Assembly (NCBI RefSeq): GCF_046844695.1
Contig: NZ_CP177354.1
Location: 1,364,001-1,428,000 of the forward strand
Direction of reading: 5' to 3'
Origin: Pokkaliibacter plantistimulans
GTDB taxonomy: Bacteria; Pseudomonadota; Gammaproteobacteria; Pseudomonadales; Balneatricaceae
DNA length: 64,000 nucleotides
Part shown: positions 17,722 to 26,742 of the stretch, piece by piece
How positions within the stretch are numbered: position 1 is the first letter of the stretch
Layout of the letters: each line of letters begins with the position of its first letter
Notes under the pieces: model-generated
Databases searched by the model: none
Told to the model about the DNA's origin: nothing
Seen by the model: the letters and a program-made list of their open reading frames with translations, nothing else
Position numbers and translations under genes: made by a program

Positions 17722-17925
17722 ATGATTGAAGTATCGGTAAACGGTGAGAACACACAGCTGCCTGAGGGGGCCGTGCTGGCTCATCTGCTGGAACAGATGG
17801 AACTGTTGGGCAAGCGTATTGCCGTCGAACTTAATATGGAGATCGTGCCCCGTAGCCTGCATGGTGAGACCGTGCTGCAGGCCGGTGACCGTGTGGAAAT
17901 CGTCCATGCGATTGGTGGTGGCTGA
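17722..17925 (+). CDS. thiS: Sulfur carrier protein ThiS
   Basis: A 67-residue ubiquitin-like protein. It carries sulfur as a C-terminal thiocarboxylate for construction of the thiamine thiazole ring. Diagnostic features are the N-terminal strand IEVSVNGE, the helix GAVLAHLLEQM, GKRIAVELNMEIVPRS and the C-terminal diglycine (VHAIGGG). thiG begins 63 bases downstream, so the pair is probably co-transcribed. No TPP riboswitch is recognisable ahead of it. Other thi genes are not in the window. Confidence 0.95.
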   Translation: MIEVSVNGENTQLPEGAVLAHLLEQMELLGKRIAVELNMEIVPRSLHGETVLQAGDRVEIVHAIGGG

Positions 17926-17988
17926 ACCACTCTTCCGCCCACTACAGATTATTCAAGCTCTTTCGCTCGCCTGATCAGGAGAAGCATC

Positions 17989-18774
17989 GTGTCACAGGAC
18001 AACCTGGTAATCGCCGGAAAAATGTATCAGTCCCGTCTGTTGGTGGGGACCGGCAAGTACAAGGATCTGGAAGAAACCCGGCTGGCCATTGAAGCCAGTG
18101 GGGCTGAGATTGTTACCGTGGCGGTGCGTCGTACCAACATTGGGCAGAACCCGGGCGAACCGAATTTGCTGGATGTCATTAACCCTGAGCGTTACACCAT
18201 TCTGCCCAATACCGCGGGCTGCTTTAATGCCGAAGAGGCCATTCGTACCTGCCGTCTGGCACGTGAACTGCTGGATGGACATGATCTGGTCAAACTGGAA
18301 GTGTTAGCTGATCAGCAGACCCTGTACCCCAATGTGGTTGAGACCCTGAAGGCAGCAGAAGTGCTGGTCAGGGAAGGCTTCAAGGTGATGGTGTACACCA
18401 GCGATGACCCGATCATCGCCAAAGAGCTGGAGCAGATCGGTTGCGTCGCGGTAATGCCGCTAGGCTCTCTGATCGGCTCTGGTCTGGGTATCGTCAATCC
18501 TTACAACCTGCGCATTATTCTTGAGCGGGCTACGGTACCCATTCTGGTGGATGCGGGAGTAGGTACCGCATCGGATGCGGCCATTGCTATGGAGCTTGGC
18601 TGTGAAGGTGTGCTGATGAACACGGCGATTGCTGCCGCTCAGCAACCTGTACTGATGGCATCGGCCATGAAGAAGGCCGTAGAAGCAGGCCGTGAGGCTT
18701 TTCTGGCAGGACGCATGCCCCGCAAGTTGTACGGTGGCGCATCATCACCGGTAGACGGCACCATTTTCCGCTAA
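17989..18774 (+). CDS. thiG: Thiazole synthase
   Basis: Forms the thiazole phosphate of thiamine from deoxyxylulose 5-phosphate, dehydroglycine and ThiS thiocarboxylate. 261 residues, start GTG at 17989 with AGGAG upstream. Seen: the N-terminal SRLLVGTGKYKD, EIVTVAVRRTNIGQNP, the Schiff-base Lys102 in LVKLEVLAD, the barrel segments MPLGSLIGSGLGI and PILVDAGVGTASDAAIAMELG, and the phosphate-binding VLMNTAIA. Length is normal (E. coli 256). Confidence 0.97.
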   Translation: MSQDNLVIAGKMYQSRLLVGTGKYKDLEETRLAIEASGAEIVTVAVRRTNIGQNPGEPNLLDVINPERYTILPNTAGCFNAEEAIRTCRLARELLDGHDLVKLEVLADQQTLYPNVVETLKAAEVLVREGFKVMVYTSDDPIIAKELEQIGCVAVMPLGSLIGSGLGIVNPYNLRIILERATVPILVDAGVGTASDAAIAMELGCEGVLMNTAIAAAQQPVLMASAMKKAVEAGREAFLAGRMPRKLYGGASSPVDGTIFR

Positions 18775-18806
18775 CGGTCAGCTCCGGTTTCTGTGCCTGA
18801 AAAGTG

Positions 18807-18834
18807 GCGGCCGCGCATATTGTTATGTGGCCGC
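18807..18834. terminator. Weak hairpin between thiG and the DUF1501 gene
   Basis: GCGGCC pairs with GGCCGC, with partial extension in the loop (GCAT/ATG), and TGTTTG follows on the plus strand. It lies between convergent genes; terminator function is only a guess. Confidence 0.35.
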
Positions 18835-18877
18835 TGTTTGTCGGTATTGGCACGCCGGAGCGAAAACGTCTGCAGCT

Positions 18878-20080
18878 TTAGGCTGTCAGCAATTTAAACG
18901 GTAACGGTGCAGGTTTGCCCGGCAGGGCATAGTCCAGCTGCCAGACTTCACTGACCACGCTCTGGTAGAGCGAGTGGAAGTCCAGTCCGTATGTCATGTT
19001 GTCATTATCGGTCAGCTGAGACAGGTCGAAGGTATCTCCGTACACGCCACCTTTGACCTTCCCGCCCATAACGAATACAGGCGCACCGGTACCGTGATCG
19101 GTGCCACCAGAGCCATTTTCCTTCGGTCTTCTACCAAACTCTGAAAAGGTCATGACCAGCGTGTTGTCCCAGTGACCGCTGTCGATCAGCGCTATGCGCA
19201 GGGCTGACATGGATTCAGCGAAGACCTTCAGCAGCTGGGCGTGGGTATTGGCCTGACCCCGATGGGTATCAAAGCTTCCCAGTGCCAGCTTGTACACCGG
19301 CAGTTCTGCTCCCATTCCCATCAAGCGGGCAACATTGCTGGCCTGCGTACCGAACGGATACCTGGGGAAGGTGGTCTTAACGGGTTGCTCACTGTCATGC
19401 AGTTTATTGAGCCAGGCAACACCCTGATTCACTTGCTGTTGCAGCCTTACAATAGCCTGCTGTTCGCCACTACTCTGTTGGCCATACTGCATGTTGAAGA
19501 CATGTTGGCGCTTAAGAAACTGATCCAGATTGCCATCCAGTGCCAGTACACGTCCGCGGGTGCCATTGAGAGGCCCCAGCGCCCCGCCAAGCACGATGGC
19601 GTCGCAGGGCAGACGGTTGGCCATGTGCGGCAACACAGGGTCAAGCCAGCCACTTTTCAGATACTGATCGCTGGCCGAGGCGGTTTCCCAGATCTCGATG
19701 GAGCGAAAATGCGAGAGGATGGGCGACGGGTAGCCGACATTCTGCAGCAGGGCTAGCTGTCCTGCTTCCCAGCTAGGCATCAGCGCTTGCAGCGAGGGAT
19801 GAAACGCCAGCTCGTCGCCTAAGGTAAGCTGCTGCTCCTTGTTGATATGTAGCGTAGGGCGTAGCGCGTAGTAGCTGTCCTGGCGGTACGGGATCAGGGT
19901 GTTGAGGCCGTCATTGCCGCCTTGCAGCTGGACCAGAATAACGGTCTTTCTGCGGGCTTTCGGCGTTGAATCGGCCCAGGCCAGTACAGGTGAGACCGCA
20001 TGAATCGCCGCCAGCCCGGCTCCGAGTTGTAACAAGCAGCGACGAGTAGGGTTAAAGGCCCGGGATGTGTTGTGCTTCAT
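18878..20080 (-). CDS. DUF1501 protein with Tat-type signal
   Basis: 400 residues. The N-terminus (PTRRCLLQLGAGLAAIHA, residues 11-28) looks like a twin-arginine signal, although the consensus serine before the arginines is a threonine here. The mature part has the DUF1501 pattern: VILVQLQGGNDGLNTLIPY at the start, FRSIEIWETAS, GSFDTHRGQANTHAQLLKVF and MTFSEFGRRPKENGSGGTDHGTG, resembling the alkaline phosphatase/sulfatase superfamily. The function of the family is not established; its members are almost always next to a DUF1800 protein, as here, 12 bases downstream of it. Probably periplasmic. Confidence 0.9.
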   Translation of the reverse strand: MKHNTSRAFNPTRRCLLQLGAGLAAIHAVSPVLAWADSTPKARRKTVILVQLQGGNDGLNTLIPYRQDSYYALRPTLHINKEQQLTLGDELAFHPSLQALMPSWEAGQLALLQNVGYPSPILSHFRSIEIWETASASDQYLKSGWLDPVLPHMANRLPCDAIVLGGALGPLNGTRGRVLALDGNLDQFLKRQHVFNMQYGQQSSGEQQAIVRLQQQVNQGVAWLNKLHDSEQPVKTTFPRYPFGTQASNVARLMGMGAELPVYKLALGSFDTHRGQANTHAQLLKVFAESMSALRIALIDSGHWDNTLVMTFSEFGRRPKENGSGGTDHGTGAPVFVMGGKVKGGVYGDTFDLSQLTDNDNMTYGLDFHSLYQSVVSEVWQLDYALPGKPAPLPFKLLTA

Positions 20081-20092
20081 ACATCCTCCAGA

Positions 20093-21283
20093 TTATTTCA
20101 GTTGGAAGGACGGGTCTGTCAGCCACTGCACGATTTTTTGCGGGCAACGACTGGCGAACTCTTTGCGTAAGGGGGGAGTAGGCATCAACTCAGCAAGGGC
20201 GTCGGTCGAGCAGGCCTGGTGCTGGTCGATAAGGCGCTTTCCGTATTGCCTGCCATAGCTGGCGAGGATGTTTTGCCTGTATATGAGATAGGTTGAGGTA
20301 AGCCAGTCATTGCTGCTGGGCCAGCCTTTAACGTTAGGTGGATTGAGCAGATCCTGCCCCAGTCTCCTTAACTGCTTGGCCACATCCGCGGAGGGAAAGT
20401 CGTTCCCGGTCTTCACCAGTGTGGGGATCAACAGCTCCACAGGTGATTTGACCTGATTGCGTGGTCTGTTGCGATATTCATCTGTCGCCTTGATAGCATC
20501 AATCAGATCGGCGATTTCATAGTTCTGATAAAATCCCTGCGCCAGCTGGTTAACGCGTTGCGGTGCTGGCTTCCCTACCCAGTAGGCCCATAACTTTTCT
20601 GTAATAAAATGAGCCGTTTCGGGATTGTTGAGCACAATGTCGAGAATATCATCGCCGTTCAGCTTGCCGCTGTGATCCATGAAGCTCTTGTCACTGTCAT
20701 CGTGCTGTTTGAGGTTAAACACGAACTGGCGCTGCTTATTCAGACTCCAGCCAGTGAAAGCACGGGCGGCTTCCTTTACGTCCTGCTCACTATAGTGACC
20801 TTCGCCAAGGGTAAAGAGTTCCAGTACTTCGCGGGCAAAGTTCTCATTGGGAGCCTGCCGCAGATTACGTACGCCATCGAGGTAAATCAGCATTGCCGGG
20901 TCTTTGGCCATGGCGTGCAGGAACACGCGAAAATTACCCATGGCATAGCGAGTGATCAGCTCGTGTTGTTGCCACATCAGGTTGGGGAGCCTGACTTTCT
21001 GGATGCTGGAGGTGAAGTGGTTGTGCCAGAACAGTACCATGCGACTGGTATCAGACAGCTTGTCAGCACGCATCTGATCGATCCAGGCGGCTTTTAAATC
21101 TTCATTACATTGATTGAAGCTTTTGGTGTACGCAGGCCTGTCTTCCTGAGGAATTTGTCCTGGAAGTACCCACTCGCGCGAGAGACAGTCTGGTGGAGTG
21201 GCAGCTTGCGCAGCAATGGGCAGGCACAACAGGAACAGGCCCAGCAAACCGACACTGTGAAGATGCGTTAATACTTTAGACAT
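20093..21283 (-). CDS. DUF1800 protein, exported
   Basis: 396 residues, shorter than most DUF1800 proteins (often above 450). A signal peptide (about 1-27, ending IAAQAA) indicates export. Family blocks: MVLFWHNHFTSSIQKV, the helix MGNFRVFLHAMAKDPAMLIYLDG, NENFAREVLELFTLGEG, EAARAFTGWSLN and PETAHFITEKLWAYWVG, then PPNVKGWPSSNDW near the end. The shorter length lies at the N-terminus, where only about 80 residues precede the first block. First gene of a two-gene unit with the DUF1501 protein. Function unknown. Confidence 0.9.
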   Translation of the reverse strand: MSKVLTHLHSVGLLGLFLLCLPIAAQAATPPDCLSREWVLPGQIPQEDRPAYTKSFNQCNEDLKAAWIDQMRADKLSDTSRMVLFWHNHFTSSIQKVRLPNLMWQQHELITRYAMGNFRVFLHAMAKDPAMLIYLDGVRNLRQAPNENFAREVLELFTLGEGHYSEQDVKEAARAFTGWSLNKQRQFVFNLKQHDDSDKSFMDHSGKLNGDDILDIVLNNPETAHFITEKLWAYWVGKPAPQRVNQLAQGFYQNYEIADLIDAIKATDEYRNRPRNQVKSPVELLIPTLVKTGNDFPSADVAKQLRRLGQDLLNPPNVKGWPSSNDWLTSTYLIYRQNILASYGRQYGKRLIDQHQACSTDALAELMPTPPLRKEFASRCPQKIVQWLTDPSFQLK

Positions 21284-21429
21284 GATGACTGGCGGCTCCC
21301 TCTACGACATCAAACAATCATGGTAGCGGGAGAGAGGTCCTGACTTCCGCCACCTCCTGAAGAGTTTAATGTTGGCGCTGTCAGGGCGTTAGAGGCAAAG
21401 CGGTATAAAACGTATCGATGTGTACAAAA

Positions 21430-21468
21430 AATGAACGCTCTGTAGGGTGGTTGCGCACCAACAGAGCG
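21430..21468 (-). terminator. Terminator of the DHH phosphoesterase gene
   Basis: Read on the minus strand, CGCTCTGT/ACAGAGCG with an inner GGTG/CACC stem is followed by TTCATTTTTTG. It starts about 15 bases after the stop codon at 21484. Confidence 0.85.
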
Positions 21469-21483
21469 CTTAAAGTGGCTGGG

Positions 21484-22419
21484 TCAGCCGTCCTGGTTGA
21501 TCTTGCTGATCAGTTCCTGCAGTACCGTGCTGGCCTGATCATTGGCCACCTGACAGGTCCCCGCGTTGGCATGACCGCCACCACCGTATTGCAGGCAGAG
21601 TTCACCGATATTGGTGTTGGAGCTGCGGTTCAGAATCGATTTGCCGACCGCAAATACGGTGTTCAGCTGCTTTAGCCCCCACATCTGGTGAATGGAAATA
21701 TTGCACTCGGCGAACAGGGCATAGATGGTGAAGCGATTGGTGGCGTAGATGGTCTCTTCGTCACGCAGGTCCAGTACCACCAGATTGCCATGTACGGTGG
21801 CACAGCGTTTTAACTGGTCCACTGCTTTTTCGGCATGATCGAAATACAGTTCCACCCGCTCTTTTACATCGGGCAGCGCCAGAATGTCTTCAATGCTGTG
21901 ATTGGCGCAGTAGGCAATCAGTTCCATCATCAACTGGTAGTTGGAGATGCGGAATTCACGGAAGCGGCCAAGGCCGGTGCGGGCATCCATGATGAAGTTG
22001 AGCAGTACCCAGCCCTCGGGGTGCAGAATTTCTTCACGGTTGAAACGGGCGGCGTCCCCCTTGTCCACGGCCTCCATCATATCGTTCCAGGAGGCCGGGA
22101 AACGCTCGGTACCACCGTAATAGTCATAGACCACGCGGGCCGCAGAGGGCGCTGCGGGGTCGATAATATGGTTGTCGGCCTTGTCCTTGTTACGCAGGGT
22201 TTCGCTCAGGTGATGGTCGAAAGCCAGGTGGCAGCCAGCAACATAGGGCAGGTTGGTGGTGATGTCCCGCTCGCTGATGTCGATCAGCCCGTCCTGCATA
22301 TCCTTGGGGTGTACAAATTTGATGTCATCGATCAGACCAAGGTGGCGAAGGAGCACGGCGCAGACCAGGCCGTCGAAATCGCTGCGGGTGACCAGACGAT
22401 AGGTGGTGGGTGTCGACAT
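21484..22419 (-). CDS. DHH-family phosphoesterase
   Basis: 311 residues from the second of two adjacent ATG codons; the GGGAGG site is five bases from this one and only two from the first (22422). The N-terminal DHH part has TRSDFDGLVCAVLL, then the HLAFDHHLSE motif that names the superfamily. The C-terminal part has QYGGGGHANAGTC, the glycine-rich DHHA1 motif. Relatives include exopolyphosphatase-like and nanoRNase/oligonucleotide phosphatases, acting with manganese on phosphoester bonds. I cannot tell the substrate; the sequence is not RecJ-like in length. Single gene with its own terminator. Confidence 0.85.
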   Translation of the reverse strand: MSTPTTYRLVTRSDFDGLVCAVLLRHLGLIDDIKFVHPKDMQDGLIDISERDITTNLPYVAGCHLAFDHHLSETLRNKDKADNHIIDPAAPSAARVVYDYYGGTERFPASWNDMMEAVDKGDAARFNREEILHPEGWVLLNFIMDARTGLGRFREFRISNYQLMMELIAYCANHSIEDILALPDVKERVELYFDHAEKAVDQLKRCATVHGNLVVLDLRDEETIYATNRFTIYALFAECNISIHQMWGLKQLNTVFAVGKSILNRSSNTNIGELCLQYGGGGHANAGTCQVANDQASTVLQELISKINQDG

Positions 22420-22706
22420 CATATCCTCCCATGGAATCGGTTTTACGTCGGAATGGTGGGTGGCGGTCAGTCCTGACCTGTTCCGCGCGTACTAAAAGCT
22501 GCCTTTGTTTATAACGTATTCCTGAAATAACGCTAGCTGCTCTTGGTTGCGTGAAGCATCTACAGGATGTGCTGTTGACCGCTATGGCTGGCGCGCTAGA
22601 ATAGCCGCCTATTTTTTCATCAGTGTTAAGGCAGGGCTGTGACCTGCGACACTACTCTGGTAGAACGGCCGAATGAACAGGCTGCTACTTTCTCTTCACT
22701 CATGGC

Positions 22707-23432
22707 ATGGCAATGACCGACGAACAACAATCTGACCTCCCCGCTGAACCGCAACGTCACATGCGCGAAGTGCGCTCTTTCGTGAAGCGGGTAGGTCGCC
22801 GTACTCCCAGCCAGGAACGCGCCCTGGAGCAGCACTTCGCCGTTTATGGCCTCAAGCTGGACAACGGCCTGATCAACCCTGCTGACATCTATGGCCGTGA
22901 AGCACCGCTGGTGGTGGAAATCGGCTTTGGCATGGGCGACTCCATGGTAGCCATGGCCGCTGCTATGCCCGATAAAAACTTCCTGGGTATTGAAGTGCAT
23001 GAACCCGGTGTGGGCCGCCTGCTGAACAATGTCAGCCTGCAAGGTCTCAGTAATGTGCGGGTATATTGTGACGATGCGGTCAAAGTGCTGGCTGACTGTC
23101 TGGCGGATGCCAGTATCGATACCCTGCAGCTGTTCTTCCCGGATCCCTGGCCGAAGAAAAAGCATCACAAGCGCCGTATCGTGCAGCCTGACTTTGTTGA
23201 AAAGCTGCGCAGCAAACTGAAGCTGGGTGGGGTATTCCACATGGCTACAGACTGGCAGCCCTATGCCGAGCACATGATGGAAGTGATGACCATGGCTCGG
23301 GGATACAGCAATGTACAAGGCGTAGGCGAGTATTCGCCACAGCCGGAATGGCGGCCGGTGACCAAGTTCCAGCGTCGTGGTGAAAACCTGGGCCATGGAG
23401 TCTGGGACCTGATGTTCGAGCGCACGGAGTAA
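22707..23432 (+). CDS. trmB: tRNA (guanine-N7-)-methyltransferase
   Basis: Methylates G46 in the variable loop of tRNA using S-adenosylmethionine. 241 residues (E. coli 239). The cofactor motif is PLVVEIGFGMGDSMV, followed by NFLGIEVHEPGVGRLL and the hallmark LFFPDPWPKKKHHKRRI with the catalytic Asp. The C-terminus PVTKFQRRGENLGHGVWDL is also diagnostic. ATG codons at 22707 and 22713 are both possible; neither has a strong ribosome site. The ferredoxin gene follows after five bases. Confidence 0.96.
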   Translation: MAMTDEQQSDLPAEPQRHMREVRSFVKRVGRRTPSQERALEQHFAVYGLKLDNGLINPADIYGREAPLVVEIGFGMGDSMVAMAAAMPDKNFLGIEVHEPGVGRLLNNVSLQGLSNVRVYCDDAVKVLADCLADASIDTLQLFFPDPWPKKKHHKRRIVQPDFVEKLRSKLKLGGVFHMATDWQPYAEHMMEVMTMARGYSNVQGVGEYSPQPEWRPVTKFQRRGENLGHGVWDLMFERTE

Positions 23433-23437
23433 GTTGC

Positions 23438-23770
23438 GTGCCCTGGTTGCGGCTGCCTGAGCTGGCACTGGAGATTGATCTCAGTGCCACTGATCTGCAG
23501 GCGCAACCCCTCTCTGCTGATGTTTCTTCTTCGCCTACCTTGCTGGCGGCTTTACAAACCCGGGCTGTCCCTGTCCGTCAGGCCTGTCGAAATGGCGTCT
23601 GCGGTATTTGCCAGTGTACCTTGCTGTCCGGAGCGATCAGTTACCGTGGTGTCACGCCCCATGGCCTCAACCAGCGCGAGCTCGCTGCCCACCGTGTTTT
23701 GACCTGCATTGCTTATGCTGACAGCGAAGAAGTTGTGCTGAGCAAACCTTGCTTTCCTCCCCGTAATTAG
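23438..23770 (+). CDS. Plant-type 2Fe-2S ferredoxin-like protein
   Basis: 110 residues, start GTG at 23438 with GGAG about eight bases upstream, overlapping the end of the trmB leader context. Cluster ligands Cys50, Cys55, Cys58 and Cys90 follow the C-x4-C-x2-C...C pattern of plant-type ferredoxins (QACRNGVCGICQC, then LTCIAY). The strand-turn arrangement around residues 28-48 (SADVSSSPTLLAALQT) is as in small YfaE-like ferredoxins. Probably a soluble electron donor; the partner enzyme is not in the window. Position right after trmB suggests co-transcription but no functional link is known to me. Confidence 0.85.
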   Translation: MPWLRLPELALEIDLSATDLQAQPLSADVSSSPTLLAALQTRAVPVRQACRNGVCGICQCTLLSGAISYRGVTPHGLNQRELAAHRVLTCIAYADSEEVVLSKPCFPPRN

Positions 23771-23900
23771 CTGATGTGTTCGCCACTGCTGATATTGCAC
23801 GACAGGATACGGCGTCTGTTGATGGAAAGTGCAGGGATGGGACTGGCTGTGTAACGGAAGGAGCCAATGAGGGTACAAGGCCGTTGAGCGGTGTCTTTAA

Positions 23901-23928
23901 CAAAAAAGGTACAGAACGGGTCTGTACC
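23901..23928 (-). terminator. Terminator of the argE-argA unit
   Basis: On the minus strand GGTACAGA-CCCGT-TCTGTACC is followed by TTTTTTG. It begins 22 bases after the argA stop codon. Confidence 0.9.
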
Positions 23929-23950
23929 GTTTCGCGGGATCTCAGATCAG

Positions 23951-25285
23951 CTACAGGGTCTTGAAAAACACCTTGGAGTTGCGCTGGTAGTTGTAGAGTT
24001 CTTTCTTCTTCGCGGGCAGACGGGTCAGCGGGCTCAGCACAAAGCCGTTTTCCACAAACCAGTGAGCCGTACGTGTGGTCAGTACAAACAGCTCTCTCAA
24101 GCCCATTTCACGGGCGCGCCGCTCAATATGTTCCAGCATCTGCAGGCCACGATCATCGCCCCGGTACTCAGAATGCACGGCAACACAGGCCAGTTCAGCA
24201 CAGCCTTCATCGGGGAAGGGATAGAGCGCCATACAGCCAATGATGGTGCCGTCACGATCCACCACGGTAAAACGCTCAATCTCGGCCTCCAGCAGCTCGC
24301 GTGAACGGCGCACCAGAATGCCTGCCTCTTCCATCGGTCGCAGCAGTTCAATCAGGCCACCGACATCCTCAATGGTGGCCTGACGCATCTGTTCATACGA
24401 TTCCTGAATCACCATGGTGCCGGAGCCTTCGCGGCTGAACAGCTCGGTAAGCAGTGCGCCATCGGTCTGGTAGGAAATCAGATGGGTGCGTTTTACCCCT
24501 CCCCGGCAGGCGTCCACCAGTGCTTTCAGGATACGCGCCAGCTGGCTGATGGGCTCATGCTCCCCCAGACTGGCCAGATGCTGTTTCACCAGACGCTCGG
24601 CCTTGGCTGCCAGCAGCTCGTTGATCACCTCGCCATCCTTGTTGACCACCCCCGGCTCATCGCCAAAGGCAATCAGCTTGTCTGCCTTGAGGGCTGTGGC
24701 AGTGCGGGTGGCGACGTCTTCCACTGACAGGTTGAATACTTCGCCGGTGGGGGAGTAACCCAGGTTGGACAGCACGACGATGTTACCCTCGGCCAGCAAA
24801 CGATTAATGGCGTTGGCATCCACCCGTCGGACTTCGCCGGTGTAGCACATGTCCTGCCCGTCACGGACTCCCAGAGGGCGGGCCGTCACCACATTGCCAC
24901 CTACCACGCGGATCTGGGCGTTGAACATCGGTGAGTTGGCCAGACCGAGTGACAGCTGGGCTTCGATATCAATACGGGCCAGGCCGACCGCTTCTTTCAC
25001 ACAGTTCAGGGTGGCTTCGTCGGTGATGCGCTGGTGCTGATACATGCGGCTTGGCAGGCCACGCTCCTGCAGTCGAGCCTCAATCTGCGGGCGGGTGCCA
25101 TACACCAGTACCAGTCGTACCCCCAGACTGTTAAGCAGGCTGATGTCGTGAATGATATTGGCGAAATTGGAGTGCTCCAGCGCCTCACCCCCCAGCATCA
25201 GTACAAAGGTCTTGCCACGGTGGGCATTGATGTAAGGCGAGCTATGGCGGAACCAGCTGACGTTTACCTGTGCCTGGTTGTTCAC
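23951..25285 (-). CDS. argA: N-acetylglutamate synthase
   Basis: First enzyme of arginine synthesis: acetyl-CoA + glutamate to N-acetylglutamate. 444 residues (E. coli 443). The N-terminal amino-acid-kinase-like domain (about 1-290) has RGKTFVLMLGGEALEH, GVRLVLVYGTRPQIEARL and VLSNLGYSPTGEVFNL and normally binds the feedback inhibitor arginine. The C-terminal GNAT domain (about 295-444) has IGCMALYPFPDEGCAELACV and VHSEYRGDDRGLQMLEHIE with acetyl-CoA binding RGDDRGLQ. It lies 87 bases downstream of argE on the same strand. Confidence 0.96.
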   Translation of the reverse strand: MNNQAQVNVSWFRHSSPYINAHRGKTFVLMLGGEALEHSNFANIIHDISLLNSLGVRLVLVYGTRPQIEARLQERGLPSRMYQHQRITDEATLNCVKEAVGLARIDIEAQLSLGLANSPMFNAQIRVVGGNVVTARPLGVRDGQDMCYTGEVRRVDANAINRLLAEGNIVVLSNLGYSPTGEVFNLSVEDVATRTATALKADKLIAFGDEPGVVNKDGEVINELLAAKAERLVKQHLASLGEHEPISQLARILKALVDACRGGVKRTHLISYQTDGALLTELFSREGSGTMVIQESYEQMRQATIEDVGGLIELLRPMEEAGILVRRSRELLEAEIERFTVVDRDGTIIGCMALYPFPDEGCAELACVAVHSEYRGDDRGLQMLEHIERRAREMGLRELFVLTTRTAHWFVENGFVLSPLTRLPAKKKELYNYQRNSKVFFKTL

Positions 25286-25372
25286 GTTGTTCTGTTTACC
25301 TCAATTGGGTTGCGAAGCTGCTCCGCTCCGCGGTGGCAAAGGTGCCTACTATGGGAAAAACAGCCCGGATCA

Positions 25373-26536
25373 TCAAGCCTCTGTCTGCAGGCAGTAGCGT
25401 TTGATCAGGCCGCGCAGGATGCGTACAGCGGGTTCGATCTGATCCAGTGCCAGGAACTCATCGGGCTGATGGGCCTGATCAATGGAGCCCGGGCCGAGTA
25501 TCAGGGTTTCCATGCCCATTTTCTGCAGGAACGGGCCTTCAGTGGCAAAGGCCACGCTCTCGGCGCTGTGGCCGGTCAGGCGTTCGCAGGTCTGGATCAG
25601 TTCCAGCTCGCGCTGATTGGAAAATGCCGGAATATGCGGGAACAGAGGATACAGCTCGAATTTGACATTATGGCGTTCAGCCACAGGTTGGAGCCGCTGC
25701 TGCATCTGCGCGAACAGTTCATCGTTGTCCATGCCGGGTAAGGCGCGCAGGTCGAACTCCAGTTCACACTGGCCGCAGATGCGGTTCGGATTGTCGCCGC
25801 CATGGATACAGCCCAGGTTGAGGGTCGGTACCTGTACGGTAAAGTCGGCATTGCGGTAGCGACTCTGGATATCCTGACGGAAGTCCATCAGCTCAGTCAT
25901 GACGCTGTGCATGGCTTCCATGGCACTGTTACCCAATGCCGGGTTGGAAGAGTGGCCCGCCTGCCCGGTAATACGCAGACCATTCATCATGATGCCTTTG
26001 TGCTGATAGATGGGCCGCAGACTGGTTGGCTCCCCGATCACTGCCTTGCGGGCCTTGAGGCGACCGGATTCGGCCAGAGCGCGTGCCCCTATCATCGAGC
26101 ATTCTTCATCAGCGGTAGCCAGAATGATCAGGGGCTCCTTGAAGCCTGCCGGGCCGGGTTGTTCGAGGAAGGGCAGCAGCGCTTCGATGGCGACGGCGAA
26201 GAACCCCTTCATGTCACAGCTACCCAGACCATAAAGTTTCTGGTCGCGCTCGGTCACTCTGAACGGATTGCTCTGCCACTTCTCTTCATTGCAGGGTACG
26301 GTGTCGGTATGACCCGCCAGCACTAATCCGCCGGGACCGCTGCCCAGCGTGGCAATCAGATTGTACTTGCCGGGGGCGACTTCCATCACTTCAGTGGCAA
26401 AGCCCAGATGGCTGAGCCAGCCTTCCAGCAGCTCGATCACCCCCCGGTTGCTCATGTCGAGATCAGCACGGGTACAGCTCACCGAGGGGCTGGCGATCAA
26501 CTGTTCGATTTGCTGGCGAAGGCTTGGCAGGGCCAT
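25373..26536 (-). CDS. argE: Acetylornithine deacetylase
   Basis: Removes the acetyl group from N-acetylornithine in the linear arginine pathway; metal-dependent M20 peptidase fold. 387 residues (E. coli 383). Metal and catalytic motifs seen are LVLAGHTDTVPCNEEKW, YGLGSCDMKGFFAVA and LATADEECSMIGARAL, then GEPTSLRPIYQHKGIMM and, near the end, GPGSIDQAHQPDEFL. Presence of both ArgA and ArgE in the same unit implies the linear route; many pseudomonads also have ArgJ, which would make these two anaplerotic, but argJ is not seen here. Confidence 0.95.
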   Translation of the reverse strand: MALPSLRQQIEQLIASPSVSCTRADLDMSNRGVIELLEGWLSHLGFATEVMEVAPGKYNLIATLGSGPGGLVLAGHTDTVPCNEEKWQSNPFRVTERDQKLYGLGSCDMKGFFAVAIEALLPFLEQPGPAGFKEPLIILATADEECSMIGARALAESGRLKARKAVIGEPTSLRPIYQHKGIMMNGLRITGQAGHSSNPALGNSAMEAMHSVMTELMDFRQDIQSRYRNADFTVQVPTLNLGCIHGGDNPNRICGQCELEFDLRALPGMDNDELFAQMQQRLQPVAERHNVKFELYPLFPHIPAFSNQRELELIQTCERLTGHSAESVAFATEGPFLQKMGMETLILGPGSIDQAHQPDEFLALDQIEPAVRILRGLIKRYCLQTEA

Positions 26537-26742
26537 GGTTTTCTCCGGGGCGATTGATTCTCAGATGCGTCACAGCCTGTTAGGCTAAAACCATTCCACC
26601 GCTTTGTATAGGCGCCACGCCATGGCTGGGCGGCTTGTGGTGGGGCGATCAGTTGTTGGTCGCCTGCTCTTTTGTCGTCTTTGCGGGTGTGATTCTGCCG
26701 TGCCGCACTGACAGCGTGTCCATACCTTTAGGATAGTCACCG

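Noticed and set aside
16753..18000. TPP riboswitch ahead of thiS-thiG
   Set aside because: I looked for the conserved CTGAGA and ACCTGA-type elements upstream of the DUF423 gene and thiS and saw no arrangement that fits.
22626..23468. 280-codon minus-strand frame opposite trmB
   Set aside because: Mirror of trmB, H- and Q-rich, with no recognisable domain.
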